This document shows positions 25,324 through 38,349 of a stretch of 64,000 bases of DNA, one piece after another; position 1 is the stretch's first letter, and every line of letters starts with the position of its first letter. The translations under genes were made by a program, and so were the position numbers. The stretch spans positions 930,001-994,000 of the forward strand of contig JABVXV010000004.1 in the NCBI GenBank assembly GCA_013365325.1, in the 5' to 3' direction. The notes below the pieces were generated by a model. It searched no databases, was not told where the DNA came from, and saw only the letters and a program-made list of their open reading frames with translations. The DNA is from Dipetalonema caudispina. Lineage: Eukaryota; Nematoda; Chromadorea; Rhabditida; Onchocercidae.

Positions 25324-28300
25324 AAAAAAAAACAATTGTCTATTGAATTGGAAAGTTTCGAAAAAAGAAAAAAAATGGGAAATATACAATGTTTAGAATA
25401 AAAAATACAAATTTCTCCAAGCATTACCTAATTTCATTTCCATCTTTCCCACTTCTGTTCAACTTACTTAATTTGCTGACACCAAAAATTTGAAATTAAT
25501 ATCACTACAACAATGACTTCTCCTTAATATTGTCATTTAAACCTGTTTCCCTTAATAGCTCGAACTTAAACTGTATGAAATATTTCAATTCAATGTAATC
25601 CTTCTAAAAAAAAAAAAACAAAAAAAAAAAAAATCAACCAAGAATAGCACTACAATTAGTTAGTTTATTTTTCTTTTTCTCAAAATGCACTGCCATAATT
25701 AATTTATTTAGTTCCTTCCTCATTTTCAAATCCGGTTTAAAATTATGTCTAATTTCTTTTTTGCTTATCGGAATAAAATGCACGAAAACGCATTAGCATT
25801 GGCAACATTTACAATGAAGTGAAACTAAATGAAATGATCCAGTCGTAAACATTTTGTTAAACCCGACTTTATCTGATACTCTCTTTCATGAAAACCTTAC
25901 CTGACCAGAATATGCTTTACACTGGACGGCAAAGTTTGGTAATTTTGTGGGTAACTTCCAAATCCGAATTCATTTTGGCTTCGTCGTTATTGAAACAGGA
26001 ATAGTGTCGGTTAAATGTGAGTAATTAATTGAAATTTCAGAAATTATAGATAGATACTTTAGAAATTTCGAATTGATTTGATTGTTAGGTATATTTGTTT
26101 TAATCCATTACATTAGTAGTTGTTGCATGGAAGTGGTGAAATTCATCAATAATCACGAATTCTTGGCTGTTATTATTTCATAGAAAAATGGAATATTTGG
26201 AAAGATTTCAGAATTTATTTAGGAAAATTTTGTAGTTTTAAGAATCTCAAGTTCCTCTGAAGAATTTTATAACACATTAATTTATCATTTCACATTTCAG
26301 CCGAAGGATAGAGGGTTTTAGGTTATTCATTTCAGCTGTTAATTACAATTCACCAAAAGAACTGCAGTGAAATTTTCCTTTTACCCATAATTACTTGTAG
26401 GAGTTTCTAGGGTTTCCTAATTAAGATTTCTTAATCGTTTCATAATTTAATTATCGTGGTATCATGTTCATTACTATAAAATTATAGGAGAAGATGCGGT
26501 AAATTTACTTATAAATTTATAACTCCGGGAAATATACTGATTAATTGTGGAAAATGTTGAATAAAACCTAAGAAAATATGATTTCGTAAATTTAATTTTT
26601 TGTTTATCTATTTCCATGTTTCTTCGTTTATTTGTTTATTTTTTGCTCTTTTCCATTTCATTACCTACTTCATTTATTCTATCATACATTTGTATTAATT
26701 TTTTATTTATAAACTAATCTCATTTACTAATTAAAAAAAAAAATGAAACAGAAAAGCAGCTATGATATGAACTAATAATTAGCACCTTTTGTCAATTATA
26801 TTGTTCTAATAAAGATACGTCATTTCATACTTCATATTTCAATTTCTTCTTCAAGCAGACAATGTTTCTGCAATACCTCAAATCAACGATCATAATTGAA
26901 CATGATCAATAATGATCTTGGAATGAAATGTGTTAATGACAAAAAGAATGACTAATCTGAACTTTTATTCATCCCTTTTTACCTATTATCTCGCCAGTTT
27001 GACCAATGTAACAACTTCTTATACTTTTTTCTATCTTCAAGTTTGAGTGATTATCAGTGATTCTTTCTGCACAACATGTTTTTCGAAATTTCATTGAACA
27101 CTTTCAATAGTTGCTGTTTGACAAAAGCAAGTAAAGTCTTCGGTAATCATCTTGATCATCATTATCATCCTCATTATCATAATTATTATCATACTACCAT
27201 CATCATTATAGTTGTAATCAGCTTAGACTTCACAATGTTCGTTTAGGCTTACTGTTGTTTTCAAAAAAAATCATACAAAGATTTTCTTCAATTTTAGACT
27301 TTCAAAGTTATAATTAAATATTTTAAATAAAGGTGTTTATGTATGGATGAGCTAAAAAAAATAGCACAATATAAATGATTGGATCTTAATATGAATGCAA
27401 ATCTCTTCGACAATTTCATATTTTATAAGAGCAAGTTTTTTTTTTTTTTTTTTTTTTTGTTAACCAATGGAAACGATGTTTTAATTTAGTTCAAGCATTT
27501 TTCGATTTTTTTTTTTTTTTTTTTTTTTTTTAGTAAGATAGCTGTAAAACATTACAAATATTGCAAAACATTGATAAATATAGGTCTTCTTCTTTCAGTT
27601 TGTTAAATCAGATGATGATAGTGATGAACAAGTTTTCATGTCTCTTTACACAACTCCGTGAATTTTGTACTTGCAAAATCAGTCATTGCAAATAATCCTT
27701 TCAGGAATTCTAAATAAGTAATTTTCAATCAATTTAAAATTACGATGTCTTTGAAGAATATCGTTTCTTTACATTGAATAATTGAAAATTATTGCTTTTT
27801 TTTTTACTAAATGAATTATTATTTCCCGAAAAACTTATCGAACATGACAAATTATCCTATAGTAGTTTAATTCTTATGAAACTTTTTTCTACATTGTGAG
27901 AAATTCACTTGAGATATATTTTTAGCAAATCATTTATTGGATTACAATTTTGAACAGTAAGTATTATGAGTATATAGCTTTAAATCATAAATATGAAACT
28001 AAAATATGAAACCTTTAGCGCTAGCTTTACGTTCAATCACTTACATTCTTGATTGCATACTTTGCAAAACCTGTTTTTCAAATGCTTGTATAAATATTAA
28101 GAATCATGAAAACATGACGGATAGTTATTTTCCAGTTGTATAATGTTTCATTAAATGTCAAAGATCGAGAATCACTAAAGATTCACACAGGTTCATTTAC
28201 TAAAGAAACGAATTATCGTTAAGTATCGCATTTTAATGATAGTTATCAGCACAGTTATATTATCATACATTGTCATTATTATCAGTATTACTTTCCAGAA

Positions 28301-31300
28301 TATGAAAGGATGAATTTGGTGAAGGTATTTAAATCAAGTTATCATTATTTGTAATTACTACAATTCCGACGAAAATGGCAATAGCTGGACTGATGACGTT
28401 GTCAACAGTATTGCTGACATTACTTGTACGCAAAACGGCGGAGCAGCGACAGTTAATGCCGATTTCGCTATCATTCATATTTCATTTGCTATACGAAGCT
28501 TCTCACTCCTACGCAATTTCATTGCAATGATTACGGAAATTCTGCTTTTGATACAGTGATAATCAATGCATCAACAGATGATGCTATGCAAATTTCAAAG
28601 CAAAATATTCACTGATATTTAATTTAATTTCTAATGAAAATATCAAAATGTTAAAAGAATATATGATATTTAGGTTGAAAAGAACATGTTTGATAAAGAG
28701 TGCATGAGAATAGAACACATTTAAGAGATAAAAAAGATATAAAATTGGAAGTCCAATTAATTAACATGAAAAAATTTACAAATCATAGGTATTATATTGA
28801 GAAAAACATCATTGCTTCTTCGTAATATTTAATTCTGTTTAAAAATGGAAGTTTTTCGAAAAGTTTTGCACTACTTTTCAATTTTGCTTTCGTTTGAAGT
28901 CACCGAATTTCTCAGTTTTATAACTGTTGCAAAGCATTTCGGTCAAATTTCGAATATTATTGGAAATCGAAAATCACCCGACTGCAATGAACTGTTGGAT
29001 TAGAATCTAAAGACAATATTTAAATTTTCTTCTTCAATCTTGGAAAATCTTTGACGGATACCGTTGTGCTTTATCTTTAGCTAAGGCTAAAAGCGAAAAC
29101 TGCAATATCTTAGAATATCTTTATTGACATTCTCAGAACTTCGAAAACACCAATTACTTTTCAAAAAAATTAATCAAAAAATCTCGAATGTTATCACCTA
29201 CAAAACGAAGTTTATTTTTAGGTCTTTCGCATACCTGCAATTATACCATTAAATTCACGGACTCCAATCAACAGAAGCAGGTGACACCTACCATATTTCA
29301 CTAATTATTTAGGCGTATTTTTCGCTTACTTAATTACTTCCTCTTATAATTATGAATGATCGGAGCACTATTATCAACAAGCTACCATATGGCTTCTTCT
29401 TAGACAGTTTCAGTTTTTCAAAAAAATGTTTAAACGCTTCATATCATAAATCGCTAGCTTTGATCCCACTAATTTCTCTTTTTTCATCTTTGATCATTCA
29501 TAATTCCGAATTCCAATTTGTTTCGAATGAATTTTCTGAAAAATTCCGGAATTTTTCAACTGTTTCCACTTTCTTTCCGTTTCTTCAAATTTCCATATCT
29601 GAAATTTAATTCATAAATTTATCAAATTCTGCCATTTCTTTTGAAGTCAAAAGTAAAGAGAAAATAATTGCTACTTTCCCGGGTGTAGTTTGTTTTGCTC
29701 ATCAAAATATCACCGAAAATAAGTCAATTTTAATCCATAAAATTAAAATTGAATCTTCAGTTCTGTTCAATCTCATCAACCAGGCCAGCAAATTCAACGA
29801 CAAAAACTACGATGGCGTAATTCTCAACAAATTATTGGATTGAATCGCCAGGTCAGTTTGTTTGTCCGCTGAGGAAATAGTGACATATACATTCAGAATA
29901 GCCAACACTATATCTTTACGGCTAATTAAGGAAGAGTGAACTATCAAAACGTAATTTCAGGTGGTAAAGCAACCTTCTTCAATCAGTAAAAAATTTCGAC
30001 AAAATCCTACTATAATGATTAAGGCGGTTCAGAGGTACTAACATTAATTTACAAACTTTCCGCAGATTTTATGTGGTATATTTTAAACTTTACGACATGT
30101 TCACATTACTTTGAATATTTTTTCATTGCTTTTGACATCAATATCATTGTGATTTTATCAATAAATCAGGAAATTTTCCGTTTCAAATCTTCAGGAATAC
30201 TGTAAAAACGAGAGGAGACGTGGATAGAGCTCAGAAAAAAGGAAGCAGGCATAAAAAGGGCCAATTGCTATTAGTTTCTACTCCATTCTTCCTAATTAAT
30301 AAGTTCCACCCGATCATTTTGCGAAACAAATCAGGATGGCAACAATTTATTCGTCTTCGAAAATTACTCGGACAAACTTCTTCAGAAAAAATGAAGGAAA
30401 TTTCGTATCGGGAAAGAGCACGGCTTCCACTGCAATGGTTGGACTTCGGACATAGGTAAGTTTCAGGTATTTGCCATATTTGGATCACTTTCAAATCAAC
30501 TTTGCACTACTATTGCCCTGAAATGGTAAAACAGATACATGAATCAACAACAGAAATCTTTACCGGTTGCAAATTAATTAACATTTACCACTTCCGAATT
30601 TGACATAAAATTTTAGCGACCAGTTCTCGACGAAGTAATCTTCTTCATACCGGAACTGGCACTGATTTCTTTTCTATCACAACTCTTTCATTGCTATGGC
30701 ATTTTCCCGCAATGTATTTCATTTGATAACTGTGTTTACGATACGAAGGACTTTGTTAGATTAATGATGAAAATGAACAAATTTTTCCTCACTTTTTATC
30801 AAATTTACATTTAAAATAAAAGTTTTGAATCGTGAAGTCGAAGCCTTCCATGTACACTAATTAATTTATCATGAAAAAGGCACAATTAATAGCGCCAAAA
30901 GCACATCCTTTTTAAGGTTGGAAAAAGACTTTTCCGGTTGAAGTGAAACTTTTCATTCATTAATTTTATATTATTATTTTTTCTCTTCATAGATGGGAAA
31001 AGTTTGTTTGTTTCAGACCGTTTGATTTCTCGAATCGACCTTCGATTGCTACGAAAATTAATACAACAAGTCATCTGCTAATTCTATCAACTCCATCAAC
31101 ACCTTCTTTACAAAATGAAAGCAATTTTAGTCTGAAAAGTGAAAATCTGAAATCACTTTCTCTTAAAGAATCCCTGTCAAAATTCCTTCAAGATGCAGCC
31201 ATATCAACCGTTGATATTTTTGATGATAAAAATAGTACACTACCGCTCGAGCAACAATCAACGGAACAAAAGCTTCAACATGTCACACTTCAAAATGTGG

Positions 31301-32393
31301 AGCAAACTTCAGCAGGTCAGTCTTTCAAAATCAAAAATCCCTCGGAGGAGTTGAAGTTATGCTATCAAATTCCAAATAGCAATCACGCGATAATTTCTTT
31401 TCCAAATCAATTTTAATTCACTACTGTGATAATTCCAATTTCCGTCGGACTTCCGTCACAAAATTTCAGTTCCGGAAAAAGCAAAGATTTTCAACTCTAT
31501 GTCAAAAATGTCTAAAATTCTCAACCTTATCTGAGCTTATTGTTTTATATGTTACATTCTTTCACAAATGAAACGATATCCAAAGATACATGAACTAATA
31601 ACTTCCGTGAATTGCTTCTTATCTGAAACATTAACCGACTCAGTTTATAATCATATTTGAAAGTCAATTTTAACAGTAATAAAGCCGATTGAGTACTAAG
31701 AAATGGCTGCGATAGCCTGAAATTATTTCCAATAACACTTAAACTTCATTATAAAAACCAAACTTTCATTTTTTTTTCTATATCAAATTCTCACCAGTAA
31801 ATTTCCACTAAATTTTAGTTTTTTGTTATCTTCACGAAAATTTAAAATAATTGAGGATTAATGAAAGTTAATTCAACTGAATTTGACAGGTTTTTAAGAT
31901 AGTAAAATAGGTTTGAATTACATTAAATTTGAGTTTAGAAGAAGCTAAACGTTCGAAAAATATTTTTTTTTTTAATGACAAATTACAATTATTTATAGGC
32001 TTGTTTGTTCAATTGTCGAAATGGCTATTACAGTGAATTTCACATACAGAAACTTTATTTATACTTTAAAATAGTTCCATTGGTAATTACTCATTACCAA
32101 TTCATCTTATAACTTTTTACTTTTTTCTTTTTGCAGTAACAGAATCGACACTTCCGTTGGCGATAACGGCAGTAGAGGTTCAGACTTCATCACCATTCAC
32201 CGTGCAACATTTGCTTCCTACCGCGGAATTTGATTCAAATTTTCCACAAAGTTTATCGAACAGTGTTGGACCACCTGGTTTCTTACCACCTAACGATGAA
32301 GTAATTACACAACTGAATAATGCTCAAAACTTTCATGCTTTAGCAGAAGTTATGGAACTTAAACGACATTTTATTAGAAATGGCACTAATTAA
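24092..32393 (+). CDS. uncharacterised secreted-type protein
   Basis: Exons 24092-24143, 29784-29851, 29961-30034, 30195-30455, 31017-31315 and 32137-32393 all join in phase to 336 residues ending in TAA, with AATAAA at 32398-32403 five bases after the stop. The first exon encodes a signal-peptide-like segment (MPKMFISFVLFFSIEVLS) split by a 5.6-kb intron; its donor (A|GTGAGT) fits the next exon's phase exactly, with likely cleavage before QQIQRQKLRWR. The middle is strongly basic (QKKGSRHKKGQ, RLRKLLGQTSSEKMKE) with an aromatic core (LQWLDFGHRPFDFSNRP). The C-terminal half is Ser/Thr/Gln/Pro-rich with several N-glycosylation sequons (NKS, NES, NST, NGT), ending in a helix-like LNNAQNFHALAEVMELKRHF. 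No family recognised. The link to exon 1 across 5.6 kb is inference; exons from 29784 on are firmer. Confidence 0.55.
24144..29783 (+). other. long AT-rich first intron
   Basis: The proposed first intron of the secreted-protein gene is dominated by poly-A/poly-T tracts (25291-25312, 27437-27458, 27506-27531) and ATC/TCA-rich stretches (27146-27207). The exception is an island around 28372-28560 with higher GC and long stop-free stretches (see findings). No repeat-family boundaries or RNA genes seen. Confidence 0.45.
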
Positions 32394-33333
32394 TTTCAAT
32401 AAAATTATACTTTGCAATAAGTGAAATGTTTTTTGTACTGTTATCGATATATCAACTAAGACAAGTAATGAAAATGACCATTTTTTTTTTTTCTGATACT
32501 TTAGAATGGCTTGAGGTTTAAATTAAATATATGATTAGCAATCAAATATTTCATTCTTGTGATTCCCTCAGAATTGAATAGTGCATCGAAAATTTGATTT
32601 TTAAAATTGAAAAATGACGGAAATTTCCACTCATTTTAAAATTTCTCTTCTTGGGATCTTCTTTTAATTTTTTTTAATGCTTCACTTAAATGTCAAATAA
32701 TGTTTAGGTGCCATAAAAACTCTCCTGTCATTTTCTTAATAAAATGAATACAATGTTTTGATCAAATTGATCAAAACTGTTTCGAATTTTAAAATTAAAA
32801 AAACTGTAGCTTTAGTGAAAAATTGATTCAGGTACTATACTAATTGTTAAATAACAAAGAACATGATTTCCTATCCGTTCTGAATTAACAGTGTTATTCA
32901 TTTCTGATGTATAATTCACTTTCCTATTATTTCTATTGTAAATTTATAAACATTTAACATGTCTATCATGCTATTATAATTATTTTCTATGGAATAATAA
33001 ACAATATTTGCATGTTTGAATATATGTACACAAGTATAACTTTAATATATATTATACAAGTATAATTTTGAATTCATTCCAGAAAAATTTACGTTTAAAT
33101 GATTCGTCTTGGCTCAGATAAAGCATTATTTTAATCTTATTTATGTGATAACTCATGGAATATTAGCGTAAATTTAAAAAAAAAAAAAACTTTTGTATGT
33201 TTCAGTTTGTATTCTAACAAATGATAAATAAAAGATATTGTCAGCTGGTCATAGCAACAAATACAATGATTGCAGTACATTTTAACAAAGTGTCAACTAT
33301 TAATTTCTCAAAAGTATTTACCGTCTTCATAAA
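32394..33333. other. convergent 3' spacer
   Basis: About 940 bases between the stop of the secreted-protein gene (+) and the stop of tax-2 (-). It is AT-rich and presumably holds both 3'UTRs. No coding potential seen. Confidence 0.5.
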
Positions 33334-36300
33334 TCATCTGTTATTTTGTTGCACATCACTTATGTTTGCATCAAAATGTTGTATTTCCGGTCTATTACTG
33401 TTTTCTGCAATATAAACCGATAAAAAAAATACATTTGAAAATAGAGAAAAGAAAAATTTAAACAAATTTTAGGAAAAGAAGAAATGACTCATACCAGATG
33501 ATTTCAATTGATCGATGAGTGGCAAATTTGAAAACTCTGCTTTCATCACCGTATTCATATGTTCTGGTTTCTTGATATGTGTTGATATGGAATAATTTTC
33601 CATATTTTTTTCCATCAAAATTTTCGCCTTCTTCACTTTTTCATCTTTTTTCAGCATCTCTCTGCAGATCAAAATTAATCAACGAATAAAAAGCTATGAA
33701 ATGTTTTTTTAGTTTTGTTTCATAAACAGGATATCATTCTAGAATGGAATACTAAATTATCTCGACATGAATCTTAAATTGAAGAATTTTGGAAGAAATA
33801 AAGAAAGAGAAAGAGGGAGAGAAAGAGAAAGAGGAAAAGTTAAAATTACCTAGCTTTTTTTTTTAACAATTCTTGAGCATCCGGATAATCTTTGATCACA
33901 TCATTCAAATCTTCCTTGGAAAGAACAAACAACGTTGAATAACCTTTCGAACGAATATTTGCTGTTCGACGATTATTACCACCGATTGCTAATAAACTGA
34001 AGAATTTTTATGAAAACTTAAATTTCTTTAGAGTTTTAGTAAGATATATTGAAACTAAATTTTTTATGAAGTTAATTAAGGCTAAAAAAAAAAGTCAAGA
34101 AAATTAAAAGCTTTATGATTCAGAGAAAGCATTAAAATTACTTAAAGTAAATTTATATGATTATGAAAGAATAAAAAATTTGAATAGCAAAACAATTGAA
34201 CAACCTGATTTCACCAAAAACAGATCCTTCAGTAAGTTCAGCAAAAACTTTGGTACTTTGCTTATCATCGACAACCTGAAGAACACCATCGTTGACAATG
34301 TACATTTCCTTTCCAACATCTCCCTAAAATTGCAATGTTCATGAAGAAATTATCTAACGAATAGTTTATTCTAAAATTTTATCGATAGGTCAGTCATAGA
34401 TATTTCTTTGGTATTTTGATATCAAAACAAATAAACATTGGTCAGTTGTCCATTCACATTTCCACACAGTTTATTTAGAAACTATCTGTCATATTATCAT
34501 ATTAAGAAAATATCAAAAGAAAAATTACTTTCTTGCAAATCATATCGCCAGGAAGAAAGATTACTGGTCGTAGTTTAAGCACTAATTCACGAAGTAAAGC
34601 TCGATCACAATCCTTAAGAAATATTTAGAATTGAATTTTATACAAGAATTTCTTGTTGAATTATTATGAATTTTTTAACAAAAATTAAGATAAATTTGAG
34701 GAAAACTATTTGAAAATGACAAAATTTTTTCTCACGAATGAATCCTTTGTATTTCATTTATCTTATGAAGTTATTATTTGACCTTTGTAGTAAAAATCTT
34801 ACAAATCAAAAAAATTCATCAAAAGACACCTGAAAAAGTTGAACTTTACTGAGTGTATTATAATGAACTGAAAGTGCTAAATCCGTTTGTAACTTCAATG
34901 GTAACTTTTCGATCAATATCTTTTCGTCTGAAAAGAGTAACAAAGTACCTAAATTTTCAAGGAACAAGTTGAACTTACTTGTTCCAATCAGAATTAAAAT
35001 CAGTTTTATTGTAAAAAACGACTCGAAAACATTACATAATACAAAATGAATGAAATATTTCTTAACATACTCAAAGTTTTCTGCTTTTGCCATGTATACA
35101 TAAACCAATCACGGACACGATTGATAGTATCTTTAGATAGACCGAGTCGTTTACATTCACTTAATACTTGATCCACCGTCTTACGATATTGTTCACGATT
35201 ATGATTTGCATTTGAAACGATATCTCGGATCTAAAAATTAATTCAATTTTGAACATATTGTGTAAATTCACGTTTTACTAAGAAATTTGAAAGTTGAACG
35301 ATGAAGAAATGTATTTAAATATCATCAGCATACATTTATTTGATAGTAGTAGAATGATTGATTACTTTGATCAAAAGACAATCGTTAATATTTGAGCAAT
35401 TAATGTTGAATTTCAGATTTTTGTAAATTTTCAAAAATTTTAAATTGAATGCAACTTATTTGTCCAAGTAATAATGCGAAAACGAAAACACCCATCATCC
35501 AAGAGAATGTCATGTAAATATATTCAACAACATTTGTCGGTGCCGGATTATTACCGGTAGATGTTGCTACTGCTGTTGTAAAGTAAAAACATCGGATATA
35601 AGCGTTTCCTGAAATAAATATACATGTTATTGCAAAATCGATGCTTGTATCACCACAAAATTCTAACGATCTTTAATTAATTTGTTTCTGTGTTTGTCTG
35701 AATCTTACTATGATTAATTTGTGCTATCTAAAAGTGTCAAATGATAAAACATAAAGATTATCATATCTTATCAATATTCTACTCACCTTGATTATTGTAA
35801 ACCCATTTATTGAGATACCATTTATTATTCATTCTATAAGCAATTTGTCCAAAAGCTTGCCAAGCACTCAAAATGTAATATACGCAACTATTACAATGAA
35901 TTAAATAAATCATATATGCAAGAGTCTTCGTTATTCTGCAAGGTAATTAATGATTCCAAAAAAAAAAAAACAAATTTCAAAAATTTGTATATTTAGTTTG
36001 ACTGAACTTTTCATTCTAAACAAGTCCAAAAGACATAATGTAATGGATAATCAATTGTTTAACTCAATCCGGTCACAGTACCTGATTATATATGGATTTG
36101 AGACTGAATGATCCAAAAGACTGAACAATTGCCAAAATGATAGAAGCTAAAAAAATATCACTCAAAACAATTTAGCCAATAACTGAACATTTTAAACGCT
36201 TAGCGATATCATTCTTTAATTTTGAAAATTTTTAAAATTGAAAATATCAATAGTTTTTATCAAAAAAAAAGTGCTAAAAGTTAACCTTACACATACGTAC

Positions 36301-38349
36301 AGAACGCCATGCAGCAATTGGTCCTGTCCACATATACATAATATCAAATGGTAATAACGAAAGTAAATCAAATTTGAAATCATTACTGTGCACATAATGT
36401 TTTGCCGTTTCTTTTATCTCTTTCTAAGTTAAATTATTTTATTAATTTAAATAAATACAAAAATTAACATACTCAAGCAAATAAAATTACAAATAAATGC
36501 TGAACAATTAGCTCAATGAATAAGCAATTAAACAAATGTTTTTGTTATAAATTTGAGTATTGCTATTCAGATCTTTATTTGATCATTATTTCATATTTAT
36601 TTTATTTGTATTTCATGTATTTTATTCCATTTTAGTTTTGTTTATTTTTTTCATCCTTATATAATGAAAAATAAATAATGGTAAACGAAAAGCACACATT
36701 ATTTATCTCTCTCTCTGATGCATATAGTTTTTGGATTTCTTACGCCAATAATTATAAAACAAATTAATTACTTACTACAGGAAGTCCACCATGCATGAAG
36801 CGAAGTCTTGGCTTGATAAATAACATATCTATCAAATATATAGCATCAGCGATGTAATCAGCAATGAGCCAGTAAATTAGATTAGATTCTGTCTGATATG
36901 GATAAGAACTTCGTAGTGGGATACCGAAGGCATTGTACAGAAATGCTATCACCACTATGGTTAGCCAAATTAAATATTCTCGATCTGGAAATGTGAATTT
37001 GTTGATGACAGCAAGAGTAGAATCAAACAATAAGTTTGAATCCTAGATGATAAATGAGGAAATGTAAGAAGACCTTAAAAAGTAATGAAAATCTCAACAG
37101 TTACTAAAAAAGTCTCTGGTAATTTAGGTTATAAATAATTAGCAGTTTCAGGTGTAATCATTTGTATTCGTATGCAAAAATCGCTAACAATAGGTAAATA
37201 ATCGGTAACTATGATTATTTTTTTGTTCGGGATTCATTAGGAAAAGGTTGAATTTGGTAGGATGATGAAAGCGAGCAATTGAACTTCTTACTATAAGTAA
37301 ATAAAATATAAGTAAACAAACGGAATGGATTAATGGATGACAAAAAAATCCATTGTAAATAATTTCTGGATTTGTCTCTGTTTCTATCAGCTCCAGGTGA
37401 TATGGATCGCTAAAAAATTGAAATTTTTCTAAAATTTTAGGAATTTAAAAATTGCAGATGCTTATATCTATCATTATCTCTTTTTATTCATCTACTTTTA
37501 TATTTTCAGTAAAAAAAATCAACTGATTTTCAGCTGAAATTTTTAATCAGATTTTAAAACGATCATTTGATTAACTAACTTGAAGACCGATCAGAGACAT
37601 TAGGCTTGGACGATATTCTTTTCGAGCAATTCCAATATTTTCTGATCCTTCCTCTTCATCTTCGGATTCTCTCATTATTTCATCAACCATCTATTTAACA
37701 TAGATAATTTAAACTTCAAAATAGAAAGAGCATGCCAGTATTATTTTCAGAATTTTATTATGAGAAAAGTGAGATCAATAACTTAGTTCTTACCAAAATA
37801 TTCAGTAACTTCAGCATTAATCAATATGAGCACTTCGTAATAATCAAAATAGTCAATTGCAAGAAGTAGAAAATTTCTTCGATAGAGAATTTATTACAAA
37901 AGTGAATTGCTGATAAAATTTTTGATTAAATTTCCGACTTCATTTTCTCAATACTCCACGATTGTGTCAAAAGTCAATTACATTTATTACAACAATTATC
38001 TCTATTTATCAGATGCTTCAATGATTTAATTTTATTTACCTGTGAAGTACGACATCGTATATTACTGGTCAAAGCATGAAGTTTCTCTTTCATAACAAAC
38101 GATAATCTCGACTGGTCATCATCACTAATGATATCTTTATTACTCATCTCATTCATATGCATATCATCTTGACAATCAATTGAAGCAGATAAACATCTTG
38201 AAATGTTCATTTGTCCTTCGGTTTCTTCAACCTGCACTACAGGTACAGGTTGTACGTCAGAAGTATCTTCTTCAAATCTTTCGATTGAATTAGAAATATT
38301 TTCCATATTTATCATCGAGCTTTCATTTTCTTCCATTACTTGCATTTCC
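33334..38349 (-). CDS. tax-2: cyclic-nucleotide-gated cation channel, beta-type subunit (TAX-2-like)
   Basis: CNG channel subunit for sensory transduction in the neuronal plasma membrane. Exons, 5' to 3': 38040-38349 (ATG 38345-38343), 37580-37690, about 37292-37409 (limits unsure), 36776-37042, 36286-36423, 36082-36146, 35787-35935, 35460-35608, 35071-35230, 34830-34927, 34529-34612, 34205-34323, 33850-33996, 33495-33661, 33334-33404; roughly 700 residues. An acidic Ser/Met-rich N-terminus leads into S1-S6 ([33 protein letters not shown]). The pore reads [12 protein letters not shown], lacking the selectivity glutamate of alpha subunits, and S6 ends [13 protein letters not shown], as in beta subunits. 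The C-linker and cyclic-nucleotide-binding domain follow, with [16 protein letters not shown], the phosphate-binding [18 protein letters not shown], and a C helix ([14 protein letters not shown]). The donor after 35460 is ATAAGT rather than GTAAGT, and exon 37292-37409 does not join its neighbours in phase by any good site. Confidence 0.86.

Noticed and set aside
25899..26020. Minus-strand exon-like stretch (FGSYPQNYQTLPSSVKHI) ending at a GTAAGG donor
   Set aside because: No convincing acceptor, start or partner exon was found on that strand within the intron.
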